This document shows positions 8,197-15,903 of a DNA stretch of 64,000 nucleotides, piece after piece (position 1 is the first letter of the stretch; every line of letters begins with the position of its first letter). The stretch comes from Microbacterium mangrovi. Its GTDB lineage: Bacteria; Actinomycetota; Actinomycetes; Actinomycetales; Microbacteriaceae. The position numbers were made by a program, and so were the translations under genes. The notes under the pieces are model-generated. The model made no database searches. It was not told where the DNA came from and was given only the letters and a program-made list of their open reading frames with translations. The stretch spans positions 62,001 through 126,000 of the forward strand of contig NZ_JTDK01000014.1 of the NCBI RefSeq assembly GCF_000802305.1, written 5' to 3'.

Positions 8197-10098
8197 ATGG
8201 CGATTCCCCTGCGTTCTCGTACCGTCACCCATGGCCGCAACATGGCGGGCGCCCGCGCGCTGCTCATGGCGGCCGGCGTGAACAAGGCCGACTTCGGCAA
8301 GCCGATCATCGCGGTGGCGAACAGCTTCACCGAGTTCGTGCCCGGACACACCCACCTGCAGCCGGTGGGGCGGATCGTGTCGGAGGCGATCAGTGCGGCC
8401 GGCGGCATCCCGCGCGAGTTCAACACGATCGCGGTCGACGACGGCATCGCCATGGGCCACGGCGGCATGCTGTACTCGCTGCCGTCGCGCGAGCTCATCG
8501 CCGACTCGGTGGAGTACATGGTGCAGGCGCACTGCGCCGACGCGCTCATCTGCATCTCCAACTGCGACAAGATCACGCCCGGGATGCTGATGGCCGCGCT
8601 GCGCCTGAACATTCCGACGGTGTTCGTGTCGGGTGGTCCGATGGAGTCCGGACGCGCGACCCTCGTCGACGGAACCGTGCGCACCCTCGACCTGGTCGAC
8701 GCGATCTCGGAGGCCGTGAACGAGTCGGTGTCGGATGCCGACATCCTCCGCATCGAAGAGAACGCGTGTCCGACCTGCGGTTCGTGCTCGGGCATGTTCA
8801 CCGCGAACTCGATGAACTGCCTCACCGAGGCGATCGGCCTGTCGCTGCCCGGCAACGGCTCGACGCTCGCCACCCACACCGCCCGCCGCGCCCTCTACGT
8901 GAACGCCGGGACGCTCGTCGTGGACATCGCGAAGCGATATTACGACGACGAGGATGCCTCGGTGCTGCCCCGCAACGTCGCCACCCCCGCGGCATTCGGC
9001 AACGCGATGGCGCTCGACATCGCCATGGGCGGCTCGACCAACACGATCCTGCACCTGCTGGCCGCCGCGCACGAGGCCGGGGTCGACTTCGGGCTCGACG
9101 ACATCGACGCCGTGTCGCGCCGCGTGCCGTGCCTGGCGAAGGTCGCGCCGAACGTGGCCGGCGACCGCACCTACTACATGGAGGACGTCCACCGGGCGGG
9201 CGGCATCCCCGCGATCCTCGGCGAGCTGCGCCGCGGCGGCCTCCTCGACGAGAACGTGCACACCGTGCACTCGGCCACGGTGGCGGAGTGGCTGGATGCC
9301 TGGGACATCCGCTCGGGAACGGCGACCGAGGAGTCGCTCGACCTCTGGCACGCGGCGCCCGGCGGCAAGCGGTCGTCGACGGCGTTCTCGCAGTCGGAGC
9401 GCTGGCTGGCGCTCGACACAGACGCCGAGGGCGGATGCATCCGCGACGTCGCGCACGCCTACTCGAAGGACGGCGGCCTGGCCGTGCTGCGCGGGAACAT
9501 CGCCGTCGACGGTGCTGTCGTGAAGACGGCCGGCGTCGACCCGTCGATCTTCACGTTCTCCGGCCCGGCGGTGGTGTGCGAGTCGCAGGAGGAGGCCGTG
9601 CAGAAGATCCTGTCGAAGCAGGTCGTCGAGGGCGATGTGGTGGTCATCCGCTACGAGGGTCCGAAGGGCGGACCGGGCATGCAGGAGATGCTGCATCCGA
9701 CGTCCTTCCTCAAGGGCCGCGGGCTCGGCAAGAAGTGCGCGCTGGTGACCGACGGCCGGTTCTCGGGCGGAACGTCGGGCCTGTCGATCGGGCACGTGTC
9801 GCCCGAGGCGGCGTCCGGCGGCGTCATCGCGCTGGTCGAGGACGGCGACATCGTGTCGATCGACATCGCCACCCGTGCCCTGTCGCTCGAGGTGTCCGAC
9901 GAGGTGCTCGAGGAGCGCCGGCGTGCGCTGCTGGATGCCGGCGGCTACCGGCCCCGCGACCGGGAGCGCGTCGTCTCGCCCGCGCTGCGCGCGTACGCCG
10001 TGATGGCGCAGTCGGCCGACAAGGGCGCCGTGCGGGATGTCTCCGTCGTCGAGGCGGCCCTGCAGGCGGTGGCCGAGCGGGAGCCCGTGCTCAGCTGA
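8197..10098 (+). CDS. ilvD: Dihydroxy-acid dehydratase
   Basis: A 633-residue IlvD/Edd-family iron-sulfur dehydratase. It converts 2,3-dihydroxy-isovalerate and its methylvalerate analogue to the 2-keto acids of valine, leucine and isoleucine synthesis. Cluster-ligand motifs are present: NCDKITPG near residue 122 and [16 protein letters not shown] near residue 191, and the C-terminal region carries [10 protein letters not shown]. It resembles the long E. coli type. ATG 8197 gives the [20 protein letters not shown] start. It is divergent from the MmyB-like regulator, which may therefore control it. A long hairpin follows the stop. Confidence 0.96.
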   Translation: MAIPLRSRTVTHGRNMAGARALLMAAGVNKADFGKPIIAVANSFTEFVPGHTHLQPVGRIVSEAISAAGGIPREFNTIAVDDGIAMGHGGMLYSLPSRELIADSVEYMVQAHCADALICISNCDKITPGMLMAALRLNIPTVFVSGGPMESGRATLVDGTVRTLDLVDAISEAVNESVSDADILRIEENACPTCGSCSGMFTANSMNCLTEAIGLSLPGNGSTLATHTARRALYVNAGTLVVDIAKRYYDDEDASVLPRNVATPAAFGNAMALDIAMGGSTNTILHLLAAAHEAGVDFGLDDIDAVSRRVPCLAKVAPNVAGDRTYYMEDVHRAGGIPAILGELRRGGLLDENVHTVHSATVAEWLDAWDIRSGTATEESLDLWHAAPGGKRSSTAFSQSERWLALDTDAEGGCIRDVAHAYSKDGGLAVLRGNIAVDGAVVKTAGVDPSIFTFSGPAVVCESQEEAVQKILSKQVVEGDVVVIRYEGPKGGPGMQEMLHPTSFLKGRGLGKKCALVTDGRFSGGTSGLSIGHVSPEAASGGVIALVEDGDIVSIDIATRALSLEVSDEVLEERRRALLDAGGYRPRDRERVVSPALRAYAVMAQSADKGAVRDVSVVEAALQAVAEREPVLS

Positions 10099-10107
10099 CG
10101 TCGAGTT

Positions 10108-10154
10108 CATGCAGGATGCCGCGGCGGTCGTGATCGCCGCGGCATCCGTGCATG
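10108..10154 (+). terminator. ilvD downstream hairpin
   Basis: GGATGCCGCGGCG (10114-10126) pairs perfectly with 10135-10147 around an eight-base loop, extended by CATGCA/TGCATG arms. No T run follows, so it may be a strong hairpin rather than a classic terminator. Confidence 0.6.
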
Positions 10155-10335
10155 CGGGGTTCGCTCGCCGGACACGGTCGCGCCGTACACTGGCGGCAGT
10201 GTCCGCCGGTCGGCGGATGCCGCGGCGCCCGCGAAACAGGGGGATCCCGCCGACACCGGGCTTGTGTGGGCCCGTTCCGTCGGGGTGACTCCGTCTCGGC
10301 GGGGCCGGTCGGACCGGAGAACTGGGGGAGAACAC

Positions 10336-11184
10336 ATGTGCCGCTGGCTGGCCTACACGGGGGAGCCGATTCCGCCCGCCGCTCTGATCATCGACACGCA
10401 GCACTCGGTGCTGGCCATGTCGCAGAACTCGCCGCTCGGCGCCGAGACGGTCAACGGCGACGGGTTCGGGGTCGGCTGGTATCCGACCGGAAAGCCGACG
10501 GATGCCCAGGGGCTGCGGCATCCCTACGTCTTCCGCAGCACCGAACCGGCCTGGAACGACCAGAACCTGCGCGAGATCAGCCGGGCGGTGACGAGCCCTC
10601 TGTTCTTCACGCACGTGCGCGCCGCCGCGGGGCCGCCGATCCAGCAGACCAACTGCCACCCGTTCCGGCACGACAACTGGCTGTTCATGCACAACGGCGC
10701 GATCTCGGGGTTCCAGCAGATCAAACGCGAGCTCGCGATGGATGTCGACCCTCTGCTGTACGCCGGCATCCAGGGCACCACCGACACCGAGGTGCTGTTC
10801 CACCTGGCGCTCACCTACGGACTCATGGACGGCCCGATCGCTGCGGTCGGCAAGGCGATCCGGCGGGTGGAGAAGGCGGGCGAGGGCGCCGGCATCCAGT
10901 TCCCGATGCAGGGGACGATCGCCGTCTCGGACGGCGAGACGCTGTGGGCGTTCCGGTACTCGACGCAGGGGCGCTCGCGCACCCTGTTCCACTCGGCCGA
11001 CGTGCCCACGCTGCGCAAGATGTACCCGACCGCCGAGCGGCTGGACCTGTTCGGCGACCACGCGCAGGTCGTCGTGTCGGAGCCGCTCACCGACCTGCCG
11101 GGCGTCTTCCTCGAGGTGCCCGAGTCGACCGTCGCGGTGCTCGACCCCACCGGGTATCACCACCAGTCTTTCCTGGAGGCGTGA
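10336..11184 (+). CDS. Class II glutamine amidotransferase (YafJ-like)
   Basis: A 282-residue N-terminal-nucleophile amidotransferase. Cys2 (MCRWLAYTG) is the predicted catalytic residue after Met removal. HTHVRAAAGPPIQQTNCHPF and WLFMHNGAISGF are the typical glutaminase-domain motifs, and TDTEVLFHLAL follows. It is of the stand-alone YafJ/YgaD type, whose synthase partner and physiological substrate are unclear. ATG 10336 is fixed by the need for Cys2, with GGGGGAGAACAC directly upstream. A TACACT -10-like element lies further upstream near 10185. The gene sits just ahead of the tRNA-Ser hotspot. Confidence 0.88.
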   Translation: MCRWLAYTGEPIPPAALIIDTQHSVLAMSQNSPLGAETVNGDGFGVGWYPTGKPTDAQGLRHPYVFRSTEPAWNDQNLREISRAVTSPLFFTHVRAAAGPPIQQTNCHPFRHDNWLFMHNGAISGFQQIKRELAMDVDPLLYAGIQGTTDTEVLFHLALTYGLMDGPIAAVGKAIRRVEKAGEGAGIQFPMQGTIAVSDGETLWAFRYSTQGRSRTLFHSADVPTLRKMYPTAERLDLFGDHAQVVVSEPLTDLPGVFLEVPESTVAVLDPTGYHHQSFLEA

Positions 11185-11246
11185 GCGCGGGATGCCGCGG
11201 GGCGCTCGATTCGCGAGGACGGCGGGCGTCGCGTACACTTGTCCGC

Positions 11247-11337
11247 GGTGACGTGTCCGAGCGGCCGAAGGTGCAACTCTCGAAAAGTTGTGTAGGGTAA
11301 CCCCCTACCGTGGGTTCAAATCCCACCGTCACCGCCA
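11247..11337 (+). tRNA. tRNA-Ser (anticodon CGA)
   Basis: The acceptor arms GGTGACG (11247-11253) and CGTCACC (11327-11333) pair perfectly, followed by G and an encoded CCA (11335-11337). The anticodon stem CAACT/AGTTG closes the loop CTCGAAA, giving anticodon CGA for UCG codons. A long variable arm (GTAGGGTAACCCCCTAC) is diagnostic of serine tRNA. TACACT at 11234-11239 fits a -10 box. The 3' end is the target of repeated integrations in this window. Confidence 0.96.
11314..11337 (+). repeat. att-like core, copy 0 (tRNA-Ser 3' end)
   Basis: The T-arm and acceptor end of the tRNA, beginning GTTCAAATCCCACC and ending GTCACCGCCA (24 bases). The same sequence recurs downstream without a tRNA body, so this is the probable original attachment site. 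Confidence 0.85.
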
Positions 11338-11360
11338 ATGTGATGTCTCAGGACATCGTG

Positions 11361-11397
11361 AACGGCTGAACCCCCGGTTTCCGGGGGTTCAGCCGTT
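11361..11397 (+). terminator. Hairpin inside the left end of the IS
   Basis: A perfect 17-bp stem (11361-11377 with 11381-11397) closes a three-base TTT loop and runs into a TTTTT tract (11396-11400). It would stop rightward transcripts entering from the tRNA. It also overlaps the transposase stop codon. Confidence 0.75.
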
Positions 11398-12555
11398 TTT
11401 GCGTTGGTAGCTGTGGGTGGGGTCGAGGGTGTATTCGCCGAGGACTTCGCCGGTGCTGATGCTGATGACGGTGGCGTGCTGGTTGTGGATGAGGCAGGCG
11501 ATTTCGGTGCGGGCGTGGGCTCTGCCGATGCCGAGGTGGAGCATGCGTCCGGAGTGGCGCAGGCTGATCTTCCCGTCGCGGTCGATGGTGTCGTAGCGCA
11601 CGCGCCACGTGTTCGGGTCGCCGGGGATGGTGGGGGTTGCTTTCGGGATGAGCTGGTAGGCGGTCTCGGGTGTGCGGCGGCCGATGCCGCGGTGCGGGCG
11701 GATCGTGTTGTAGTAGTCGCGGAACGCGTCGAGGGTGGCTTGCAGGTCGGTGAGGGTGGCAGCGGGCCGGGTGACCGTGTGTTTCTTCAGGGTCTGCCAG
11801 AGGCGTTCGATCTTGCCTTGGGTGGTGGGTTTGAACGGTTTCCCGTTCTTCTGGATGATGCCCAGGTCGGCGAGGAGGGTTTCGAACTCGTTCCCGGTCC
11901 CGTCGCCGCGCCCGCGGCCGCCCCGGGCCAGGCGTGTGGTGTAGACCATGCCGTTATCGGTCAGTGTCGCTGCCGGGTATCCGTGCAGGGCGGCGGCGTC
12001 CTGGAATGTGCTGGTCACGACGCGGCCGGTGACGCGTCGGTGCGCGGTCAGGTGCAGCAGGTAGCGGGAGTGGTCGTCGAGCCACCCGATCACTTCCACG
12101 TCGTCACCGTTGGTCAGGGTGATGTGGGTGAAGTCGGATTGCCAGAGCTCGTTGGGGCGGTCGGCAGCGAACCGCCGCCACGACGCGCGGGGCCGCTTGT
12201 GTGGTTGCGGAGTGACGCGGCCGGCCGCGGTGAGGATCCGCCACACCGTCACCCGGGACACTGTGATCTGTTCCCGGGCGAGATGCGCGCCGATCGTGTC
12301 TGCGCCGGCATCCACACCATGCCGGACGAGTTCGTCGCGTAACTCGAGGATCCGGTCCCGAACACTGTCGGGGGTGCGGTTCGGGCTCGACGCGGGTCGC
12401 CGCGACCGTGCCTCGAACGCCGCGTCGCCCTCGACCAGCCACCGGTGGTGGAGCTTGTGCACGAGTGCTTTCGATACCCCGTACCGGCGTGCGGTCTCCG
12501 CGTAGGACAGGCCCTGAACAGTGACTGCCTTGATCAGCAGTTCGTATTTCGCCAC
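11389..12555 (-). CDS. IS481-family DDE transposase
   Basis: A 388-residue transposase starting with GTG 12555. The N-terminal half has two HTH segments (YAETARRYGVSKALVHKLH and the region around HLAREQITVSRVTVWRIL). The catalytic rve-type core has DDE residues in LWQSDFTHI (first Asp), LTDNGMVYTT (second Asp) and QGKIERLWQTLKKH (Glu). The YNTIRPHRGIGRRTPETAY motif is typical of IS481. The frame is intact, so the element may still be active. It catalyses cut-and-paste or copy-type movement of the surrounding IS. Confidence 0.92.
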   Translation of the reverse strand: MAKYELLIKAVTVQGLSYAETARRYGVSKALVHKLHHRWLVEGDAAFEARSRRPASSPNRTPDSVRDRILELRDELVRHGVDAGADTIGAHLAREQITVSRVTVWRILTAAGRVTPQPHKRPRASWRRFAADRPNELWQSDFTHITLTNGDDVEVIGWLDDHSRYLLHLTAHRRVTGRVVTSTFQDAAALHGYPAATLTDNGMVYTTRLARGGRGRGDGTGNEFETLLADLGIIQKNGKPFKPTTQGKIERLWQTLKKHTVTRPAATLTDLQATLDAFRDYYNTIRPHRGIGRRTPETAYQLIPKATPTIPGDPNTWRVRYDTIDRDGKISLRHSGRMLHLGIGRAHARTEIACLIHNQHATVISISTGEVLGEYTLDPTHSYQRKNG

Positions 12556-12646
12556 CGTTCACGATGTCCCGAGACACCCCGCCCCGATCAACCCACCCGT
12601 TCACGATGTCCCGAGACACCCGTTCACGATGTCCTGAAACCAGACA

Positions 12647-12661
12647 CCACCGTCACCGCCA
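12647..12661 (+). repeat. att-like core, copy 1 (partial, 15 bases)
   Basis: CCACCGTCACCGCCA repeats the final 15 bases of the tRNA gene directly after the IS. It leads into the hairpin at 12671-12700, the same order as in copies 2 and 3. It marks the left edge of the fructan segment. Confidence 0.75.
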
Positions 12662-12670
12662 AAATAGCCT

Positions 12671-12700
12671 GATCAGCGCCTCTTTTCGGAGGCGCTGATC
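12671..12700. terminator. GATCAGCGCCTC hairpin, copy 1
   Basis: The 12-bp arms 12671-12682 and 12689-12700 are perfect complements around TTTTCG. The same hairpin follows att copies 2 and 3. It probably began as the terminator of the tRNA-Ser gene. Confidence 0.7.
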
Positions 12701-12919
12701 TGCGTTTGGGAAGATTCTGTCGGAATCCTGTTCTCAATCCGGGACATAGGTTCGACGGACGGCTGCTGTTCGCGGCTGACGTGGAATAAGCGCCTTGTTG
12801 TCTCGCGCGAGTCTCCGCGAGCATGCGTGTCCCACGGCCTGAGACCACTCGGGTAACGACTTCCGCCCGTCGATTTTCATCCCTTCGTGAAGAGCGGGAC
12901 GAAGGTTAGACAGATCAAC

Positions 12920-13819
12920 TCAGCCGTCTTGCGCGGCGTAGCTCGCTAGAACGTCCAGCGGAATCGACCGTCCGAGGTTGTCAACATCGTGCTGGTTAAA
13001 GACAGGACGCGGCGTCACGCCGACCCACGCATGTACAGCGCGAGACCAAGCTTCCACCGACCGCGCCACCACCATGCCGATCATGCGGGCCTGTGCGTCG
13101 GGCCTCTCCCATGACGCGGCGACGTGCATATACTCGCCGTGTGTTGCTCCCGACAACGCCGAGTACAGGTTCCCAATCGCGGGTATCTCCTCGAGGACAC
13201 GTTGCGAGATCTGGAAGTTCGTCCTGGCGTAAGAGCGCCCGACCTTCACTTGCACGATCTCATCGGTCTTCACGCCCGTCTTGTCTCGTCGGACGACGCT
13301 GACGCCCTGGTCTCTCAACTCGGCGACGAGGAGTTCGCGGGAGACGGCAAACTTCGTCGCGTCGGATACACCCATCTCGGCAATGCCCCTCTCAATAGAG
13401 TGAAACAGTGCGGCGTAGGTCCGAGCTGCGCGTGCGTCAGCATTGATGTCGGCCTGCAGGATCCAGGCGCAGGTGGCTGAGATCTCCGCGACGGCTCGTG
13501 TGATCGGAGTCGCCGGCAGCGGGTGGAAGGTGTCATGTGCGGCCAGCACCTCGAGGCCTTGGAGGTGCGACTGGAGGGCGCCGCTCATGGTCTGGACGTG
13601 CTCGATCCGCTGCCGGAACGCGATGAGGTGGTCGCCCGCGGCGGCCGCGTCGTAGTCCGTTCTGAAAGGTGTCCAGCTCGGGGCATTGTCGAACCAGGTC
13701 GACATCTTGTGCACCGAGCTGACGACGTGCGCGCTGGACTGCCGGATGAGCCGAACCATCGCGTGAACCGCGAGCTGAAATCGTTCGTCGTCTGAATCTT
13801 GAGCCACGCGCACCATCAT
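12920..13819 (-). CDS. Unknown helical protein at the edge of the island
   Basis: A 299-residue protein of no family I recognise. It has no signal peptide or membrane segment and looks mainly alpha-helical. A His-rich stretch (EHVQTMSGALQSHLQGLEVLAAHDTFH) and a C-terminal SGATHGEYMHVAASW segment recall hypothetical proteins carried on actinobacterial islands. A distant HEPN-like helical bundle is possible but unproven. ATG 13819 lacks a clear ribosome-binding site, and ATG 13816 is equally possible. It is transcribed away from the fructan genes and lies outside the 23-base repeat at 13874, so it is probably not part of the sugar pathway. Confidence 0.6.
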   Translation of the reverse strand: MMVRVAQDSDDERFQLAVHAMVRLIRQSSAHVVSSVHKMSTWFDNAPSWTPFRTDYDAAAAGDHLIAFRQRIEHVQTMSGALQSHLQGLEVLAAHDTFHPLPATPITRAVAEISATCAWILQADINADARAARTYAALFHSIERGIAEMGVSDATKFAVSRELLVAELRDQGVSVVRRDKTGVKTDEIVQVKVGRSYARTNFQISQRVLEEIPAIGNLYSALSGATHGEYMHVAASWERPDAQARMIGMVVARSVEAWSRAVHAWVGVTPRPVFNQHDVDNLGRSIPLDVLASYAAQDG

Positions 13820-13873
13820 TGCGTCCGGCCCAGCACTCAGGTCACCTGCACAGATAGACGGCAGCTCAACCCG

Positions 13874-13896
13874 TCACCTATCCGTGCAGCAGACCC
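13874..13896 (+). repeat. 23-base direct repeat, left copy
   Basis: TCACCTATCCGTGCAGCAGA followed by CCC recurs with one mismatch at 33210-33232. ACCTGCAC also occurs shortly upstream of both copies. The pair brackets the whole fructan gene set, about 19.3 kb. Confidence 0.7.
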
Positions 13897-13936
13897 AAGG
13901 CCCCTCGCGGCCGCGGATTTTGGCTGATTTTGTCAG

Positions 13937-13991
13937 TTGACGACACCGAACAGTGCATCGTACTTTGATGACAAGACGTTTTGCCAAAACG
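13937..13991 (+). promoter_or_regulatory. Promoter and LacI-type operator for the first GH91 gene
   Basis: TTGACG (13937-13942) and TACTTT (13961-13966) are separated by 18 bases. Eleven bases later comes the perfect palindrome CGTTTTGCCAAAACG (13977-13991). It matches the core of the operator at 21407-21433, differing only at one mirrored base pair, so the same LacI repressor probably binds both. Confidence 0.7.
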
Positions 13992-14351
13992 ATTATTCGA
14001 ACGATTGGCGAGCGTTTCCAGAGCGGATACCCCAGCGATAGGGGCGCCATGCTTCGTCGGAGGTTCAGTGTTGATAACGGTCGATTGCCAATGTTCGCGG
14101 CCAGCTCCTGCGACCGCGCTCGTGCGCGGGCCATGGGCGGTCAGGTCCGGGGGCTCTGCCCAGGCGTCGACGCAACAGCTGGGATGACAGCTGATGCGCG
14201 GCGCCCGCCCCGGAGCATGCTCACGCCAATCTGACCGCGCGGTTGCGCGACGCGTCAGCCCTGCAACTCGGCTCTGCGGCGTCTTCGGACACGCGCGGCG
14301 CTCCAGGCCTTGAACACCCCCGCAAAGACCTTCAAAGAAAGGGGACGAACC

Positions 14352-14525
14352 GTGACGGATCAGTTTCGACCGACTCGGCGCACATTCCTACACATGACGG
14401 CTACCGCCACAGCACTGTCAGCGATCAGCCTCCTGGGCACGAATGCTGCAGTGGCTGACACGACGCCACCTTTGCAAGCAAATCAGCCCGCAACCAAACG
14501 CCGAGTCCCTGTCGGCCTCCTGTAA
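14352..14525 (+). CDS. Orphan Tat signal peptide, out of frame with the GH91 enzyme
   Basis: A 57-residue frame starting GTG 14352 with GAAAGGGG upstream. It encodes a textbook Tat leader: FRPTRRTFLHM, a hydrophobic core (TATATALSAISLLGTNAA) and a VADTT cleavage region. It then stops at 14523. Inulin fructotransferases of Arthrobacter-type bacteria are secreted with such a leader joined to the enzyme. Here the enzyme frame overlaps this one from about 14443 in the +1 register. A one-base shift near 14490-14520 would join them. A recent frameshift, an assembly error or true separate initiation are all possible. Confidence 0.6.
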   Translation: MTDQFRPTRRTFLHMTATATALSAISLLGTNAAVADTTPPLQANQPATKRRVPVGLL

Positions 14526-14553
14526 CAGCCAAGAACGAGCGAGAGGAATTCAG

Positions 14554-15756
14554 ATGGAATCCAACGTCTACGACGTCACGGATTGGAAGACCCCCGGGAA
14601 ACCGATCGACCCGCAGGACGACATCGGCGCGGTGATCAACAGCATCATCGCCGACATCAAGCAGAGGCAGACCAACCCGGCCGACAAACCGGGCGCCGTC
14701 ATCTACATCCCACCCGGGACCTATTCACTGAAGACTCGCGTCGTGGTCGACGTGAGCTTCCTCACCATCCGCGGGTCCGGCCACGGCTTTTCGTCCCTGT
14801 CGATCCGGTACAACTCGAACACGGCGGGGTGGCACGAGATCAACCCAGGCGGCAGCCACATCCGGGTCGAGAACACCGACGGGAACTCCGAAGCATTCAT
14901 CGTCTCGAGGAGCGGGAACCCGCGCCTGAGCTCGGTGGCGTTCGAGAACTTCTGCCTGGACGGCGTCTCGTTCGGAAGCAACCAGAACTCGTACCGGAAC
15001 GGCAAGGTCGGCATCCGTTTCGCGACCGATAACGACTCGGCTCGCGTCCGGGGGATGGGGATGGTGTACCTGGAGCAGGCGCTCCTGATCCAGGGGCCGG
15101 ACGCGCTCGACGTTTCGGGCAACTTCATCGCCGAGTGTGGGACGTGCGTCATGATCATCGGCGGAAGCCAGGCGTCGAAGATCTCGGATAACCATCTGGG
15201 GGCCGGCCCTGTGGGCTTCACGATCTTCGCGGAGAACAGCAACGGTCTTCTCATCACTGGCAACAACATCTTCCCGCGCGGAATCGACTCAGTTCACATC
15301 AAGAACTCGTACCGATCGAACATCTCGTCCAACCGACTGCAGTCGTTCTACCCGGGAAGCATCACGCTCGAGGGTAACTGCAAGGAGAACCTCATCAGCT
15401 CGAACATGTTCGAGCGCCAGGTCGAGACCTACGGGCCGTTCATCGGCGTCGGCAACGGCCTCGACGACGACTTCGGGGTCGTGCAGGTCAACGGCGACGG
15501 GAACACCATCACGTCGAACCACGTCACGCTAATCATTCCTCCGGATCAGGTGAAGCCCGCCAACGGAACCGCCGCGATCTTCCGGATCAAGAATGGCGAC
15601 CAGAACCTCGTCGGAGCGAACCACATCATCTCCAACCTTGCGGTGCATACCGTCGTCCTCGACGCCGGCACGACCAACTCGCACGTCTTCGACAGCGGAA
15701 CCGCGGCGCAGCTGCTTGCCAACTCCTCCAGCTATGGGTTTCGCCCGACTCCGTAG
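14554..15756 (+). CDS. GH91 inulin fructotransferase (inulin to difructose anhydride)
   Basis: A 400-residue right-handed beta-helix enzyme of family GH91. Family hallmarks include NVYDVTDW, IGAVINSIIADIKQRQ, a GAVIYIPPGTYSLKT strand, GSGHGF, FCLDGVSF, IAECGTC, NNIFPRG and FYPGS. The catalytic Asp and Glu of characterised inulin fructotransferases are spaced 11 residues apart; here they correspond to Asp183 and Glu194 in DALDVSGNFIAE. Members convert inulin to DFA III or DFA I, or hydrolyse DFA III. The Tat leader just upstream, though out of frame, argues for a secreted inulin-cleaving role. ATG 14554 has GAGAGGA five bases upstream. Which anhydride it makes cannot be read from sequence. Confidence 0.9.
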   Translation: MESNVYDVTDWKTPGKPIDPQDDIGAVINSIIADIKQRQTNPADKPGAVIYIPPGTYSLKTRVVVDVSFLTIRGSGHGFSSLSIRYNSNTAGWHEINPGGSHIRVENTDGNSEAFIVSRSGNPRLSSVAFENFCLDGVSFGSNQNSYRNGKVGIRFATDNDSARVRGMGMVYLEQALLIQGPDALDVSGNFIAECGTCVMIIGGSQASKISDNHLGAGPVGFTIFAENSNGLLITGNNIFPRGIDSVHIKNSYRSNISSNRLQSFYPGSITLEGNCKENLISSNMFERQVETYGPFIGVGNGLDDDFGVVQVNGDGNTITSNHVTLIIPPDQVKPANGTAAIFRIKNGDQNLVGANHIISNLAVHTVVLDAGTTNSHVFDSGTAAQLLANSSSYGFRPTP

Positions 15757-15847
15757 GTGCCCGTGCGGTGCAGGGAGGGCATCTCAGTGACCTCCCCGCG
15801 CCGATCTCCGAAGATGATCCGTCGGGTTCAGCGCAAACCAGGTATGA

Positions 15848-15887
15848 GGAAGGCGTCCGAGGCGATGGCTCGCTTCGGACGCCTTCC
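15848..15887. terminator. Hairpin between convergent GH91 genes
   Basis: A perfect 13-bp stem, GGAAGGCGTCCGA (15848-15860) with 15875-15887, and a 14-base loop. It lies between the two converging GH91 genes and could end both transcripts. Confidence 0.65.
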
Positions 15888-15903
15888 GCGCGTCTGCGGT
15901 GGG

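Larger units (their letters stand above)
11341..12641. mobile_element. IS481-family insertion sequence beside the tRNA
   Basis: The left end (11341-11365) carries TGTCTCAGGACATCG followed by TGAACGG. Its inverted counterpart occurs three times on the right, at 12555-12578, 12597-12620 and 12620-12641. A single transposase fills the interior. The 16 bases at 11323-11338 recur at 12647-12662, as a long target duplication or a second att copy. The tandem right ends suggest nested insertion and deletion. Confidence 0.85.
13820..14351. other. 532-bp non-coding region ahead of the fructan locus
   Basis: No convincing gene. It holds the 23-base repeat at 13874-13896, a promoter-like pair and a LacI-type palindrome near 13937-13991. 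About 360 bases of untranslated DNA then precede the Tat-signal frame. Several short overlapping frames look like chance high-GC frames. Confidence 0.6.

Noticed and set aside
5973..10133. A 1,386-codon rightward frame across radA, the MmyB gene and ilvD
   Set aside because: It lies antisense or out of frame to three well-recognised genes and has no domain of its own.
7228..11238. A 1,336-codon leftward frame antisense to ilvD and the amidotransferase
   Set aside because: Arg/Val/His-rich shadow translation without motifs; the opposite strand holds clear genes.
13953..14234. A 93-codon frame upstream of the Tat leader
   Set aside because: It overlaps the promoter/operator, lacks a ribosome-binding site and shows no family features.
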